Positions 23,705 to 32,305 of a stretch of DNA of 39,018 nucleotides are shown here, piece after piece. The notes under the pieces are model-generated. The model saw nothing but the letters and a program-made list of their open reading frames with translations, ran no database searches and was not told the origin of the DNA. The translations under genes and the position numbers were made by a program. The DNA comes from a virus. Positions within the stretch are counted from its first letter, which is position 1, and each line of letters opens with the position of its first letter. The DNA is taken from IMG/VR virus record IMGVR_UViG_3300047446_000183, positions 1 through 39,018 of that record. One strand, given 5' to 3'.

Positions 23705-23806
23705 GCTTGTCGCTCGAATAGGTCGGCGGTGGTCGGGACTTCACAGCTGGGCAAGGAGCAAACCCGCTGATCCGCCCCGAGCCGCCGGGTGCGTGGGGAC
23801 GCTCGG

Positions 23807-24508
23807 TTAACTGGCAGGGCCAGTGTGTTTCTTGAGGAGGCGCTCAGCGCGCTCCAGGTCTTTCTTGCCCCCGCAGCTGCTGTGCAGCTCGATGGCTCGT
23901 TTGAGTAGGTTGATACCGGCTTCCAGTTGACCAGGTCGCCCGGGTTTCACCTCGTCGATGTCTTCCAGAGTGGCGCGGCCGAGGGCGAGCACCAGCTTGG
24001 CGCGGGCCTCGTCCGGCATGTCTTGCTCTTCGGTCAATACAGCGGTGTCGGTGAGGATCTCCAGCGGGAAAGTGCCGCCGGCCTTTTGAGCCTTGAGCGC
24101 GGCCGTGGCCACTTCTTCGGCCACCAGGCAACCTGTGGTGCGGTTGAAACGGTCCGGCATCATCAGGCCGTGCTTCAGGACGTACTCGGCGACCTGCAAT
24201 CCGCCGGCAAAGTCGCCGGCATCGAAGCGCCAGACCATCAGGGTGGTGATCACGTCGTCCTGGGCGCCCTGACCAGCCGAGAGCACGCCGTCAACGTAAG
24301 GCACGTAGTCAGGCAGCATCTCGATCTTGAGCCTCGCCTTGCCCTCTTGAGACTGCACCTGCTTCAGACGGAATTGGTCCTGCTGCAGTTTGGCCAGCGT
24401 GACCTCGTAACCGGTGGCACCTTCCATCATGGCGGCGGGAGCAACTGCTGCGGCCTCCAGCGCTGCGCGTTTGCGCAGCTGGTTGCGTTGGGCAAGGGTG
24501 AGCGACAT
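23807..24508 (-). CDS. M: Small terminase subunit with endonuclease (P2 gpM-like)
   Basis: 233 residues against about 247 in P2. Begins MSLTLAQRNQLRKRAALEAA. Middle part DGVLSAGQGAQDDVITTLMV and WRFDAGDFAGGLQVAEYVL is the family signature, and the end KKDLERAERLLKKHTGPAS is basic. It recognises and cuts cos together with gpP. The 102 bp before L hold no gene. Confidence 0.93.
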   Translation of the reverse strand: MSLTLAQRNQLRKRAALEAAAVAPAAMMEGATGYEVTLAKLQQDQFRLKQVQSQEGKARLKIEMLPDYVPYVDGVLSAGQGAQDDVITTLMVWRFDAGDFAGGLQVAEYVLKHGLMMPDRFNRTTGCLVAEEVATAALKAQKAGGTFPLEILTDTAVLTEEQDMPDEARAKLVLALGRATLEDIDEVKPGRPGQLEAGINLLKRAIELHSSCGGKKDLERAERLLKKHTGPAS

Positions 24509-24511
24509 GGG

Positions 24512-25519
24512 TTACACCCTCTCGATGTTTTCGACCAGGGCGACCAGGCCGAGGTCTTCGATGACATAGGCCTCGTTCGAGGACTGGTAGTCGGCGACGC
24601 GGTCGTATTCCGGTTCGTCCTTGAGGTGACGACGGCGAGCACTGGCCTGGTAGTAGATGGACAGGTTGCTCAGCGTGGTGATGAGCACGCCGCCCGAGAT
24701 GAAGAACGGCGCGTCCTCGATCGGCAGTCCGCCCAGGCGCCCCTTGTTAACGACTTCGTCGGCGGCGTTTTCTTCCTGGTTGGACGCGGCGCCTTTTTCC
24801 ACGGCCTTGAGCTGCTTCTCGTGCAGCAGAGCGCGGTCCACGATCACCACTAGATCCGGGCGTTTGCGATGCCATGGGTCCAGCATCTGGATGGCATCGA
24901 AGACCAGTCCGTCGAGAGTCTTGTAGTCGCCGGTTGGGCCTACAGTGACCTTGTCTGGAGTGGCGCCTTCATCGAGTACGCGTTCAGGTGCCGCAACACG
25001 GACTTTCTGCAACCAGCCGATGTTGACGTCCTGCAGCAGTGGGTTGGTCGACAGATTGGTGTCGACAGCGACGCTGGTGCCGTTGAAGCCGATCATGATG
25101 CGATCCAACCCTTGGCGTTCAGCGATCGAGCCAGACAACCGCGGTTGGAAGTCGGGGAATTTGGCCCAGGCATCCAGTTTTGCGTATGGGAACGCGGTGT
25201 CGAAGTTGGTTTTTTTGCAGCTGTAGGTGTCTTTGCTCAGGCCGCTGACATCACGCGGCTGACGTGGATTGTTCGCGCTGGTGTTGGTGCGGCCGGCGGT
25301 TGGTCCATTCACGCCCAGCAGGATCGCTTCACCTTCTGCGTCATCGACCGGGATGATGTTGATCTTTTTCAGGAAGCCGCTGGATTCCTGAATCGCGCTT
25401 TCCAGTTTCTGCTGTGGTGTCGGCGCGACGGTGAATTTCACTTCAACCGAGTCGACACCGTTGATCTTGGCTTGCTGGGACAGGTAGCCGTTGAAGGCGA
25501 TTCGAGTTTCTTTACGCAT
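24512..25519 (-). CDS. N: Major capsid protein (P2 gpN-like)
   Basis: 335 residues against about 357 in P2. Begins MRKETRIAFNGYLSQQAKIN and contains SGFLKKINIIPVDDAEGEAI (46-65), YSCKKTNFDTAFPYAKLDAW and GFNGTSVAVDTNLSTNPLLQ, all typical of this HK97-like subunit. It is cleaved at its N-terminus in P2 during head maturation. Three bases separate it from M. Confidence 0.95.
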   Translation of the reverse strand: MRKETRIAFNGYLSQQAKINGVDSVEVKFTVAPTPQQKLESAIQESSGFLKKINIIPVDDAEGEAILLGVNGPTAGRTNTSANNPRQPRDVSGLSKDTYSCKKTNFDTAFPYAKLDAWAKFPDFQPRLSGSIAERQGLDRIMIGFNGTSVAVDTNLSTNPLLQDVNIGWLQKVRVAAPERVLDEGATPDKVTVGPTGDYKTLDGLVFDAIQMLDPWHRKRPDLVVIVDRALLHEKQLKAVEKGAASNQEENAADEVVNKGRLGGLPIEDAPFFISGGVLITTLSNLSIYYQASARRRHLKDEPEYDRVADYQSSNEAYVIEDLGLVALVENIERV

Positions 25520-25556
25520 GGTGCTCTCCGAACTGGTTTAGGTCTGCGTCAGGGGA

Positions 25557-26411
25557 TCAGTAGTCAGCGAGCGCTTGCCCATTACCGCCGGAAAGCGGCG
25601 GGCGGGGCTGTTGACTGTGGTCCTCGGTGGCGCCGAGGCGCTTGACCAGGTCGGCGAAGTCGGTCTCGAGCTTCTCGAACTTGGTTTGCAATCCCTGGCG
25701 GGCTTTCTGTTCAGCAGCGAAGGCTTCGGCCTGCTCGCTGCCATGGGTGGCCAGGCTTTCGATCAGTTCGCCCAGGGCGGCGAAGCTGGTGGCGTCCTTG
25801 CCTTCCTTTTCCTTGCTCTTGCCGAGGAGCTCGCCAACCTTCTCTTTCAGAGAGGCGAACATGCCGGTTGGGTCGGCGACTTCCTCGAATTCCAAGGGCG
25901 TCTCTTCCGCCGCCGAGAACAGGTTGTCCTTGTCCTGTTTGCGTTTGGTGAGGATGCCGTGCTGTGCGCTGAAAGACAGCGCCTCGGTACCCAGACTCGC
26001 AGGGGTGTCGGTGATGGCGAGGCCCACCAGATAAGCTTTGCCGCTGTCGGCGAACTTTGGCTGGACCTCGATCGAGGTGTAGATCTTCTGGCCTGCTTTA
26101 TTCAGGGCCAGCAGCGCGTCATTGGGTTGAAGTTGGGCGAACAGGGCCAGCTTCTTGACCCCGGCAATCTCGACGTCTTCGGCCTTCAACGCGAGAACGT
26201 CGCCATAAGCACCGAACTCACCGCCGGGCATGTAGCCCTTGATGTGCTCGCAGTTCATCCGCGCGCCGTAGGTGTTCGGGCTGTAGGTGCTGGCCATGTC
26301 CTCGATCCAGCTGCGCTCGATATTGCGGCCATCAGTGGTGGCGCCTTCAACGGCGATGCGGGTCCATTTGGAGCGGTATTTCTTGGCTGGGGTATCGGTC
26401 TTGCCGGCCAT
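25557..26411 (-). CDS. O: Capsid scaffold and maturation protease (P2 gpO-like)
   Basis: 284 residues, equal to P2 gpO. The N-terminal domain (KKYRSKWTRIAVEGATTDGR, TYGARMNCEHIKGYMPGGEF, AYLVGLAITDTPASLGTEAL) is the serine protease; the C-terminus (SATED-rich helices, ASLKEKVGELLGKSKEKEGK and a later coiled coil KFEKLETDFADLVKRLGA) is the scaffold. ATG 26411 has GAGGACT upstream; ATG 26426 is an alternative. First gene of the O operon. Confidence 0.94.
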   Translation of the reverse strand: MAGKTDTPAKKYRSKWTRIAVEGATTDGRNIERSWIEDMASTYSPNTYGARMNCEHIKGYMPGGEFGAYGDVLALKAEDVEIAGVKKLALFAQLQPNDALLALNKAGQKIYTSIEVQPKFADSGKAYLVGLAITDTPASLGTEALSFSAQHGILTKRKQDKDNLFSAAEETPLEFEEVADPTGMFASLKEKVGELLGKSKEKEGKDATSFAALGELIESLATHGSEQAEAFAAEQKARQGLQTKFEKLETDFADLVKRLGATEDHSQQPRPPLSGGNGQALADY

Positions 26412-26496
26412 GCTGGGAGTCCTCATTGCGGTGGCGTTGTGCCTGGCGATGAGGGCATGGTCGGCATCGCGCGATGGCGCGGCAATGTGGGGGACT

Positions 26497-26515
26497 TGTA
26501 GCGGGGCACCTTACA
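26497..26515. promoter_or_regulatory. Shared late activator (Ogr) site between O and P
   Basis: TGTAGC (26497-26502) pairs with CTTACA (26510-26515), TGT-N13-ACA as in the two other sites. The inner bases are less perfect than at FI and V. It lies 86 bp before the O start (leftward) and 48 bp before the P start (rightward), and no second site is seen in the 150-bp gap. In P2 the two promoters have separate sites. The stretch GGGGGACTTGTAGCG around it is almost the same at V (20070). Confidence 0.72.
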
Positions 26516-26562
26516 GGGCGCGGAGATAGGGCCACGCGCGCGCGAACGGCAGCATCTGCGCC

Positions 26563-28317
26563 ATGAACTCAATCGTCGAACTACCTACTGATCACCGCCG
26601 GCATGCCAAGCACCTGTATTGGCAGGGATACCGTGTGTGCGAGATTGCCGAGCTGATCGGCGAGAAGGAAAAGACCCTTCACAGTTGGAAAGCGCGCGAC
26701 GAATGGGACCGGGCCACGCCGCTCGAGCGTATCCAGGCGGCCACCGAGGCCCGTCTGGTGCAACTGATCCTCAAGGATCCCAAGTCCGGTGCGGACTACA
26801 AGGAAATCGACCTGCTCCACCGGCAACTGGAGCGGCAATCCCGAATTCAGCGCTACCAGGGCGGCGGTACCGAGACAGACCTCAACCCGGAACTGGCCAA
26901 ACGCAACGCCGGGGAGAAGCGTAAGCCCAAGCGCAACGACATCCCAGAGGAAGCGGTCGAGAAATTGATCGAGGCGTTTCTTGATGGCTGCTTCGATTAC
27001 CAGAAAGACTGGTACCGCGCGGGCAACCAGCGCACCCGCGCCATCCTGAAAAGTCGCCAGATCGGCGCGACCTATTATTTCGCCCGGGAGGCGCTGATCG
27101 ATGCGTTGACCACCGGGCGCAACCAGATTTTTCTGTCAGCCAGCAAGGCGCAGGCGCACATTTTCAAAGCCTACATCCAAGCCTTTGCCCGAGAGGTGGT
27201 GGAGGTTGATCTCACTGGTGACCCGATCATTCTGCCGAACGGCGCCGAGTTGCATTTCCTCGGTACCAACGCCCGGACAGCTCAGGGCTATCACGGCAAT
27301 TTCTACTTCGACGAATTTTTCTGGACCTTCAAGTTCAACGAACTGAACAAAGTCGCGTCCGGCATGGCGATGCAGAAGCAATACCGCCGGACGTACTTCT
27401 CGACGCCAAGTTCGATGGCGCATGAGGCGTACACCTTCTGGACCGGGGAGCGTTTCAACAAGGGCAAGCCGACCGCCCAGCAATTGAAACTGGACGTCGG
27501 CCACGATGCTCTGCAGCAGGGCAAGCTCTGCGACGATCGGATCTGGCGTCAGATCGTCACCATCCTGGACGCGGAGGAACGGGGCTGCGACCTGTTCGAC
27601 ATCGACGAGCTGCGACTCGAGTACGACGCGGCGGCGTTCCAGAACCTGCTGATGTGCCAGTTCGTCGACGACGGCGCGAGCATCTTCCCCCTGAACATGT
27701 TGCAGCCATGCATGGTGGACAGCTGGTCGATCTGGACCGACTACCAACCTTTCGCTGCCAGACCCTTCGCTGACCGGCAGGTGTGGGTTGGCTATGACCC
27801 GGCAGAGTCAGGCGATACCGCCGGCCTGATCGTGGTGGCGCCACCGCTGGTACCGGGCGGCAAATTCCGCGTGCTGGAGCGACACCAGTTCCGTGGCATG
27901 GACTTCGCCGCACAGGCCGAGACGATTCGCCAGGTAACGCGTCGCTACTGGGTTACCTACATCGGCATCGACACCACCGGTCTTGGCAGCGCCGTGGCGC
28001 AGCTGGTGCGCCAATTCTTCCCCGCGTTGCGCACGTTCTCCTACAGCCCCGAGGTCAAGACCCGTCTGGTGATGAAAGCCTGGGACGTGATCAGCAAGGG
28101 ACGGCTGGAGTTTGATGCCGGCTGGACGGACTTGGCCCAGTCGCTGATGGCCATTCGCAAGACGGTCACCGCAGGTGGGCGTCAGTTCACCTACACCGCC
28201 GGACGGACTGACAACACCGGCCACGCCGATCTGGCGTGGGCACTCTTTCACGCACTACACAACGAACCGCTGGAGGGCCAGACCGTGGCCAACACCGGTT
28301 TCATGGAGATTTACTGA
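26563..28317 (+). CDS. P: Large terminase subunit, ATPase (P2 gpP-like)
   Basis: 584 residues against about 590 in P2. N-terminal HTH (AKHLYWQGYRVCEIAELIGE) for DNA recognition, a Walker A-like SRQIGATYYFAREAL (about 164-178), Walker B FYFDEFFW near 247-254, and a C-terminal RNase H-like nuclease fold (VWVGYDPAESGDTAGLIVVA, YIGIDTTGLGSAVAQL). It packages DNA into the head with gpM. It opens the rightward P-Q operon. ATGA overlap with Q. Confidence 0.95.
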   Translation: MNSIVELPTDHRRHAKHLYWQGYRVCEIAELIGEKEKTLHSWKARDEWDRATPLERIQAATEARLVQLILKDPKSGADYKEIDLLHRQLERQSRIQRYQGGGTETDLNPELAKRNAGEKRKPKRNDIPEEAVEKLIEAFLDGCFDYQKDWYRAGNQRTRAILKSRQIGATYYFAREALIDALTTGRNQIFLSASKAQAHIFKAYIQAFAREVVEVDLTGDPIILPNGAELHFLGTNARTAQGYHGNFYFDEFFWTFKFNELNKVASGMAMQKQYRRTYFSTPSSMAHEAYTFWTGERFNKGKPTAQQLKLDVGHDALQQGKLCDDRIWRQIVTILDAEERGCDLFDIDELRLEYDAAAFQNLLMCQFVDDGASIFPLNMLQPCMVDSWSIWTDYQPFAARPFADRQVWVGYDPAESGDTAGLIVVAPPLVPGGKFRVLERHQFRGMDFAAQAETIRQVTRRYWVTYIGIDTTGLGSAVAQLVRQFFPALRTFSYSPEVKTRLVMKAWDVISKGRLEFDAGWTDLAQSLMAIRKTVTAGGRQFTYTAGRTDNTGHADLAWALFHALHNEPLEGQTVANTGFMEIY

Positions 28318-29366
28318 TGAGCAGCCCCCAGGCACAGCCGGCCACGTCGCAATCAACCGAAAGTGAACACTTGGTCAAATCCGGGAGTGGTCAGTCGATG
28401 GCTTTCACCTTCGGCGATCCGGTACCGGTGCTTGATGGCCGGGAGGTTCTCGATTACCTGGAGTGCTGGTCCAACGGCCGCTGGTACGAGCCACCGGTCT
28501 CGCTGGATGGCTTGGCGAAAGCCTCGAAGGCGAGCGTGTATCTGCAGTCGGGTTTGATCTTCAAGCGCAACGCTTTGGCTCGCACGTTCATTCCACACCG
28601 ACTGCTGAGCCGGCAGGCTTTTGAGCAAATCGTCATGGATTGGGGATGGTCGGGAAACCTCTACCTGGAGAAGCGCGACAACATGCTGCGGCAGGCACTG
28701 GGCTTGATGCCTTGCCTGTCGAAGTACATCCGCCGAGGCATCGACCAGGATACCTACTACCAGGTGCAGGGCTGGAAGGACGAACACGAATTCAAGCCCG
28801 GGAGCGTGTGTCACCTGCGGGTAGCGGACATCAATCAGGAAATCTACGGGCTGCCCGAGTGGTTACCGGCGCTGCAGAGCGCACTACTCAATGAGAGCGC
28901 CACGTTGTTTCGCCGTAAGTATTACCAGAACGGCAGCCATGCGGGTTTCATTATGTATATGACCGATGCCGCGCAGAACGAGGACTTCGTCAACGATTTG
29001 CGAACGGCGATGAAGAACAGCAAAGGCCCGGGCAACTTTCGCAACCTGTTCATGTACGCACCTGGTGGCAAGAAGGACGGCCTGCAGTTGATCCCCATCA
29101 GCGAGGTGGCGGCGAAGGATGATTTCGGCGCGATCAAGAACATCAGCCGCGATGATCAGCTCGCCATGCTGCGGATTCCGCCGCAACTGATGGGCGTGGT
29201 TCCGCAAAACGCTGGCGGCTTTGGATCGATTCGCGACGCGGCGCAGGTCTGGGCCGTCAATGAGTTGGAGCCGGAACAGGCTAGGTTGCTGCAGATTAAC
29301 GAATGGCTGGGAGAGGAGGTTGTGCGCTTCCGGTCGTATGAGGTACCAAGCGACTCAACAACCTGA
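28317..29366 (+). CDS. Q: Portal protein (P2 gpQ-like)
   Basis: 349 residues, close to P2 (about 344). Motifs: SMAFTFGDPVPVLDGREVLD, YLECWSNGRWYEPPVSLDGL, QEIYGLPEWLPALQSALLNE, and LRIPPQLMGVVPQNAGGFGS near the C-terminus. It forms the dodecameric gate through which DNA is packaged. The start overlaps the P stop; the longer frame to 28236 is an overlap artefact. Confidence 0.95.
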   Translation: MSSPQAQPATSQSTESEHLVKSGSGQSMAFTFGDPVPVLDGREVLDYLECWSNGRWYEPPVSLDGLAKASKASVYLQSGLIFKRNALARTFIPHRLLSRQAFEQIVMDWGWSGNLYLEKRDNMLRQALGLMPCLSKYIRRGIDQDTYYQVQGWKDEHEFKPGSVCHLRVADINQEIYGLPEWLPALQSALLNESATLFRRKYYQNGSHAGFIMYMTDAAQNEDFVNDLRTAMKNSKGPGNFRNLFMYAPGGKKDGLQLIPISEVAAKDDFGAIKNISRDDQLAMLRIPPQLMGVVPQNAGGFGSIRDAAQVWAVNELEPEQARLLQINEWLGEEVVRFRSYEVPSDSTT

Positions 29367-29380
29367 TCGTCTCAGGTCAA

Positions 29381-29397
29381 GCCGCCTTCGAGGCGGC
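29381..29397. terminator. Hairpin between Q and the cargo genes
   Basis: GCCGCCT (29381-29387) and AGGCGGC (29391-29397) pair perfectly around a 3-base loop. There is no T-run on the plus strand. It lies between converging genes and may end transcription in both directions. Confidence 0.4.
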
Positions 29398-29399
29398 CT

Positions 29400-29786
29400 T
29401 CAAATTTCGATGCCAGTATGGTCAGAGATTTTTTTTCTGATCAGCCCTTTGGCTAAGTCTTTGAGCAGTTCGATGCTGAATCCCCCAGCTGCAGTAGCTC
29501 CTTGGCGGGTCTTCCTCCAAATTTCATTATCGCGAACGGCATCAACAAAATCGTGACCTGACCAAGTCAAGCGGCGGAACATTATCCCCTCCATTGCTCC
29601 GCGACCACCTTGATCGACCATTCCCGCTTCGGCTGCTAGGTCATAGTGGTATACGACTTGTTCCCAGGTGAAACCGTCGATCTCAAGCCGCTCACTATCG
29701 TCGAAGAAATACGTGCTCTGTCCATCCTCATCGAGCTCTTCTAGCTTCAATAGCATCAACCGCAGAAGGTCCATGTCCCGTTTCAT
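29400..29786 (-). CDS. DUF2513 domain protein
   Basis: 128 residues. MKRDMDLLRLMLLKLEELDE at the start, IDGFTWEQVVYHYDLAAEAG in the middle, then FRRLTWSGHDFVDAVRDNEI and WRKTRQ: the DUF2513 pattern, a small winged-helix-like family common in phages and mobile elements. It is the first cargo gene after the portal. No function is established. Convergent with Q. Confidence 0.8.
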   Translation of the reverse strand: MKRDMDLLRLMLLKLEELDEDGQSTYFFDDSERLEIDGFTWEQVVYHYDLAAEAGMVDQGGRGAMEGIMFRRLTWSGHDFVDAVRDNEIWRKTRQGATAAGGFSIELLKDLAKGLIRKKISDHTGIEI

Positions 29787-29877
29787 CGTGCCCCCAATTA
29801 TTAAGCGAACGCCAACAGTTTACGTCAGGTCCAGGCGACCAAGGTGCTCAACACTTATTATTGAATGCCTTCGGCAA

Positions 29878-30105
29878 TCATTGTTCCAGCGCCTCTAGGC
29901 GCGCTGTCTCGGCGTGCTCGAAGGCCAGGTACAGCGCCTCAATGCTCGCGGCATTCAGCGCCTTGACCGTTTCCAGTCCTAGTACAAAGCCCTCGGCGCG
30001 ATCCGCCGCGCGTTCGCAGTCGTGCGCCGTGTGACCCGTGGCGATGCGCGTCAGTAGCTTCAGCGTCTGTGCCTGCACCGCATGCGGCAGGTTCAGAGCG
30101 GCCAA
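29878..30105 (-). CDS. Small hypothetical protein, about 75 aa, start unclear
   Basis: The open frame gives GIWDDALAALNLPHAVQAQT and then KLLTRIATGHTAHDCERAAD, a helical sequence that reads like a real protein. However, upstream of Leu-Ala-Ala-Leu there is no ATG or GTG before an in-frame TGA. TTG 30105 is the only usual start codon; its ribosome site (GGGAGG) is too far. Either a rare start is used or the gene has lost its beginning. Confidence 0.5.
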   Translation of the reverse strand: MAALNLPHAVQAQTLKLLTRIATGHTAHDCERAADRAEGFVLGLETVKALNAASIEALYLAFEHAETARLEALEQ

Positions 30106-30109
30106 TGCG

Positions 30110-30235
30110 TCATCCCATATTCCCTCCCACTTTCAGCCGTTTAGGTTCGCCGGGCAGTTCGTGCTGTTCGACATTGATCAGTATCCATCCGCGAGCCGGC
30201 TCGTTGCTGCCATCGACAATGGGACCTTGCTGCAC
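30110..30235 (-). CDS. Short ORF, possible remnant of a phage gene
   Basis: The frame reads IIGRWVQQGPIVDGSNEPA and GWILINVEQHELPGEPKRL, protein-like throughout, but begins right after a TAG and has only a GTG (30235) inside, without ribosome site. It ends MG-stop at the beginning of the next frame. At its left end base composition changes sharply to AT-rich DNA. I take it as the 3' part of a gene whose beginning was replaced by the AT-rich insert. Confidence 0.4.
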   Translation of the reverse strand: MQQGPIVDGSNEPARGWILINVEQHELPGEPKRLKVGGNMG

Positions 30236-30287
30236 CCATCGGCCAATGATCGAAAAATTTAGCCCCTAATTCAGCTTAGATATTTAT

Positions 30288-31217
30288 TTAATTTAGCTTT
30301 TTTTGGTTGCGTCTATTCCTTTTGACCATTTTTAGGTAGGAATACCACGTATAGAGTCGGCCAAAAATATAGTAATAGGAAGCACTCCATCGCTCTGATT
30401 CTATTGTGGTCTCGCTATATTGTTTACTTATTTTATTTTTGTGTTCTTCAAAATCATAAACTTTTATCGTTGAGCCCGCAGTTATAAGCTCCTGCTCGAG
30501 CATTGCATCTAAATACGATTCAAGAGATTTTTTAGACAGCAGGCACTCCTCGGTAAGTAAAAAATTTTTAAATATGACAAGTTGATAGTCTGTCTTCATC
30601 AAAGGTATTGTTTCTATATTTCCGTCTTTATTGATGATATCGACTATAAATCGAACGTTTCCTCCAATATCTTCGCCGTTATGGCTAACCCTCACAGGTC
30701 GTATTATGCCCGTAAGATGGTTCTTAAAGAACTCCGTGAGCGGCGACCAGTGCTTGACATGTCTCGGGACTTTATATTTTCCCTCGCTGGTCGAGAGAAC
30801 AAGCCGTTTTTTTGCTTTTTTATCGTTAAGCAAATTTTGCATTTTTATTATATTGGTGTTGACGGAATAGAAAAGTATTTCGCCCATTGTTTTGTGGTAC
30901 GTCTCATACGGTTTCAGTAAGAGCGGTTTTTCATCATGGTCTTCAAGTTCTATATAAAAGTTATGACCGACTTTTAAGAATATACCGTAAATCGTTACCG
31001 ACCTATCTTTGAGGTTCTCAAGAACTAAGCTGGATACGTAGCTTTCTTCGCATTTTGAACTCGATGCGATACCCCATCCCCCGCGTATAGCTATGCCAGA
31101 TTTGCGCGCATAGTTTTTTAATGCAACGATCAAGGCAAGAGTAGCTATAGGGGCAGTTATCAATAAAGTCCCCCAGTTTTTAGGGTCGGAAAACCAGTTA
31201 TTTAGTATTGTGAGCAT
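30288..31217 (-). CDS. AT-rich cargo gene: N-terminal membrane-anchored protein of unknown function
   Basis: 309 residues. One N-terminal membrane helix (NWGTLLITAPIATLALIVAL, about 14-33) is followed by a basic KNYARKSG and a cytoplasmic domain of about 265 residues, with GGWGIASSSKCEESYVSSLV, LVLENLKDRSVTIYGIFLKV and FYIELEDHDEKPLLLKPYET. No family is recognised. Base composition is far more AT-rich than the phage core, which marks it as acquired. Position between portal and attR corresponds to the place where P2 relatives carry exclusion genes such as old and tin. A defence or superinfection-exclusion role is possible, but the sequence gives no direct proof. Confidence 0.75.
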   Translation of the reverse strand: MLTILNNWFSDPKNWGTLLITAPIATLALIVALKNYARKSGIAIRGGWGIASSSKCEESYVSSLVLENLKDRSVTIYGIFLKVGHNFYIELEDHDEKPLLLKPYETYHKTMGEILFYSVNTNIIKMQNLLNDKKAKKRLVLSTSEGKYKVPRHVKHWSPLTEFFKNHLTGIIRPVRVSHNGEDIGGNVRFIVDIINKDGNIETIPLMKTDYQLVIFKNFLLTEECLLSKKSLESYLDAMLEQELITAGSTIKVYDFEEHKNKISKQYSETTIESERWSASYYYIFGRLYTWYSYLKMVKRNRRNQKKLN

Positions 31218-31292
31218 GCTTACTTCTTGTTGAGTAGTAGTGGTTTTTATGTACAGTCAATAGTCCGTCTTATCGATTAATTAAGGCGTCCT

Positions 31293-32123
31293 CTAAGGTT
31301 CTGAGTATCGTTCAAACACCCAGCATTTCATGCTCTTGCCGGACAAGCGACTGTGAACTGTACGGTTTTTATGCAGACAGCGCGGCGAATGGCTTTGCCA
31401 GAGGGCCTGTCGCAGTGCGCTATCGAAGCGCAGAGGCTGACCATGATCGAGCAGTTGGCTGGCTAATTCCCGCAGATTGAGGGCCAGCAAGTTGCTGGCT
31501 GTCGCGTGGTTGTATGCAACGCCCTTACCGTCGAGGAAAGCTAGCGCTTCCCAAAATACTTTCAATATATCCGGAGCCTTGGCGGCCGAGCGTCCAAGGC
31601 TTTCGAGTTCCGGTGTAGGCAGCCCCATCGCACGCGACACCTCATCGAGCTGCTGATAAATGACCTCGCGCAGACCAGCGTCGCGGGTGCGGTGTAGCTC
31701 TTTGGCCAGAGCTAGTCGATGGCGTGATTGGGCGATGCGCTGTGTGACGGGCGGAGCTGCAAGGCGCTGCCCCTCAAAGTAACTATCCACGAGCATGTCC
31801 TGCACCTGCCAAGACAGTTCATCGGTGAAAGATTTCACCAACAGCAGATATCCGCGTTGGGTCAACAGCAACACGTCTTCATGAGACTTATTAGAAATGG
31901 CATCTGGTTTGTGCGTCCGGAAATCGGACGCACAAATTTTAAAAAAGTGCTTTCCCTCAATGAATCGCTCACGGTTCGCATTCAAGTTGCGGCGTGCAGT
32001 ACCGTCAGGTCGTCGGTGCACCTGGTCCACCATGGTAAGAGTCACTACACGCTCGCCTTGGTGCTCGATGATCGTTAGATCGCTGTCGGCGATGCTGATC
32101 ACCTGACGAATTGCTGAAATCAT
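31293..32123 (-). CDS. ORF6N-domain protein, putative phage antirepressor type
   Basis: 276 residues. The N-terminal domain (about 5-95) has the ORF6N pattern: VISIADSDLTIIEHQGERVV, DGTARRNLNANRERFIEGKH, FFKICASDFRTHKPDA and a later VLLLTQRGYLLLVKSFTDEL. ORF6N domains are found in phage regulators and antirepressors (KilA-N-like). The C-terminal part (RTRDAGLREVIYQQLDEVSR...) is helical and unlike known C-terminal domains. ATG 32123 has GGGAG upstream and overlaps the preceding gene. A perfect inverted repeat (31908-31936) lies within the coding region. Target unknown. Confidence 0.8.
   Translation of the reverse strand: MISAIRQVISIADSDLTIIEHQGERVVTLTMVDQVHRRPDGTARRNLNANRERFIEGKHFFKICASDFRTHKPDAISNKSHEDVLLLTQRGYLLLVKSFTDELSWQVQDMLVDSYFEGQRLAAPPVTQRIAQSRHRLALAKELHRTRDAGLREVIYQQLDEVSRAMGLPTPELESLGRSAAKAPDILKVFWEALAFLDGKGVAYNHATASNLLALNLRELASQLLDHGQPLRFDSALRQALWQSHSPRCLHKNRTVHSRLSGKSMKCWVFERYSEP
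31908..31936. repeat. 29-bp palindrome, copy 1 (within the ORF6N gene)
   Basis: TTTGTGCGTCCG (31908-31919) and CGGACGCACAAA (31925-31936) pair perfectly around five bases. The outer ends are shared with a second 29-bp palindrome at 32624-32652. Confidence 0.75.
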
Positions 32124-32305
32124 AATTTTGCTCCCTGCTCCATGGCTGAGCACAGGGCAAGTGCCTGCGCCGCACGGCGGATAAAGCCCTGGTCGATCTG
32201 GTTGAGCTGGCGATAGTACTGCAACAACGCCTGTTCATCAGCGGTATGCAGCAACGTGGACGGGGAAAAATTAACGAGCGGTCTACCAGTGGTGCGCTTT
32301 GACAT
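32120..32305 (-). CDS. Small hypothetical protein upstream of the ORF6N gene, 61 aa
   Basis: Begins MSKRTTGRPLVNFSPSTLLH; then ADEQALLQYYRQLNQIDQGF and IRRAAQALALCSAMEQGAKL, helical. No known family. ATGA overlap with the ORF6N start makes them a two-gene operon. ATG 32305 has only a weak ribosome site. A terminator for leftward transcripts (32461-32483) lies upstream, so a promoter should be between 32306 and 32460. Confidence 0.65.
   Translation of the reverse strand: MSKRTTGRPLVNFSPSTLLHTADEQALLQYYRQLNQIDQGFIRRAAQALALCSAMEQGAKL

Noticed and set aside
29381-29397. Strong rho-independent terminator after Q
   Set aside because: The hairpin is perfect but no T-run follows on either strand, so it is listed only as a possible terminator.
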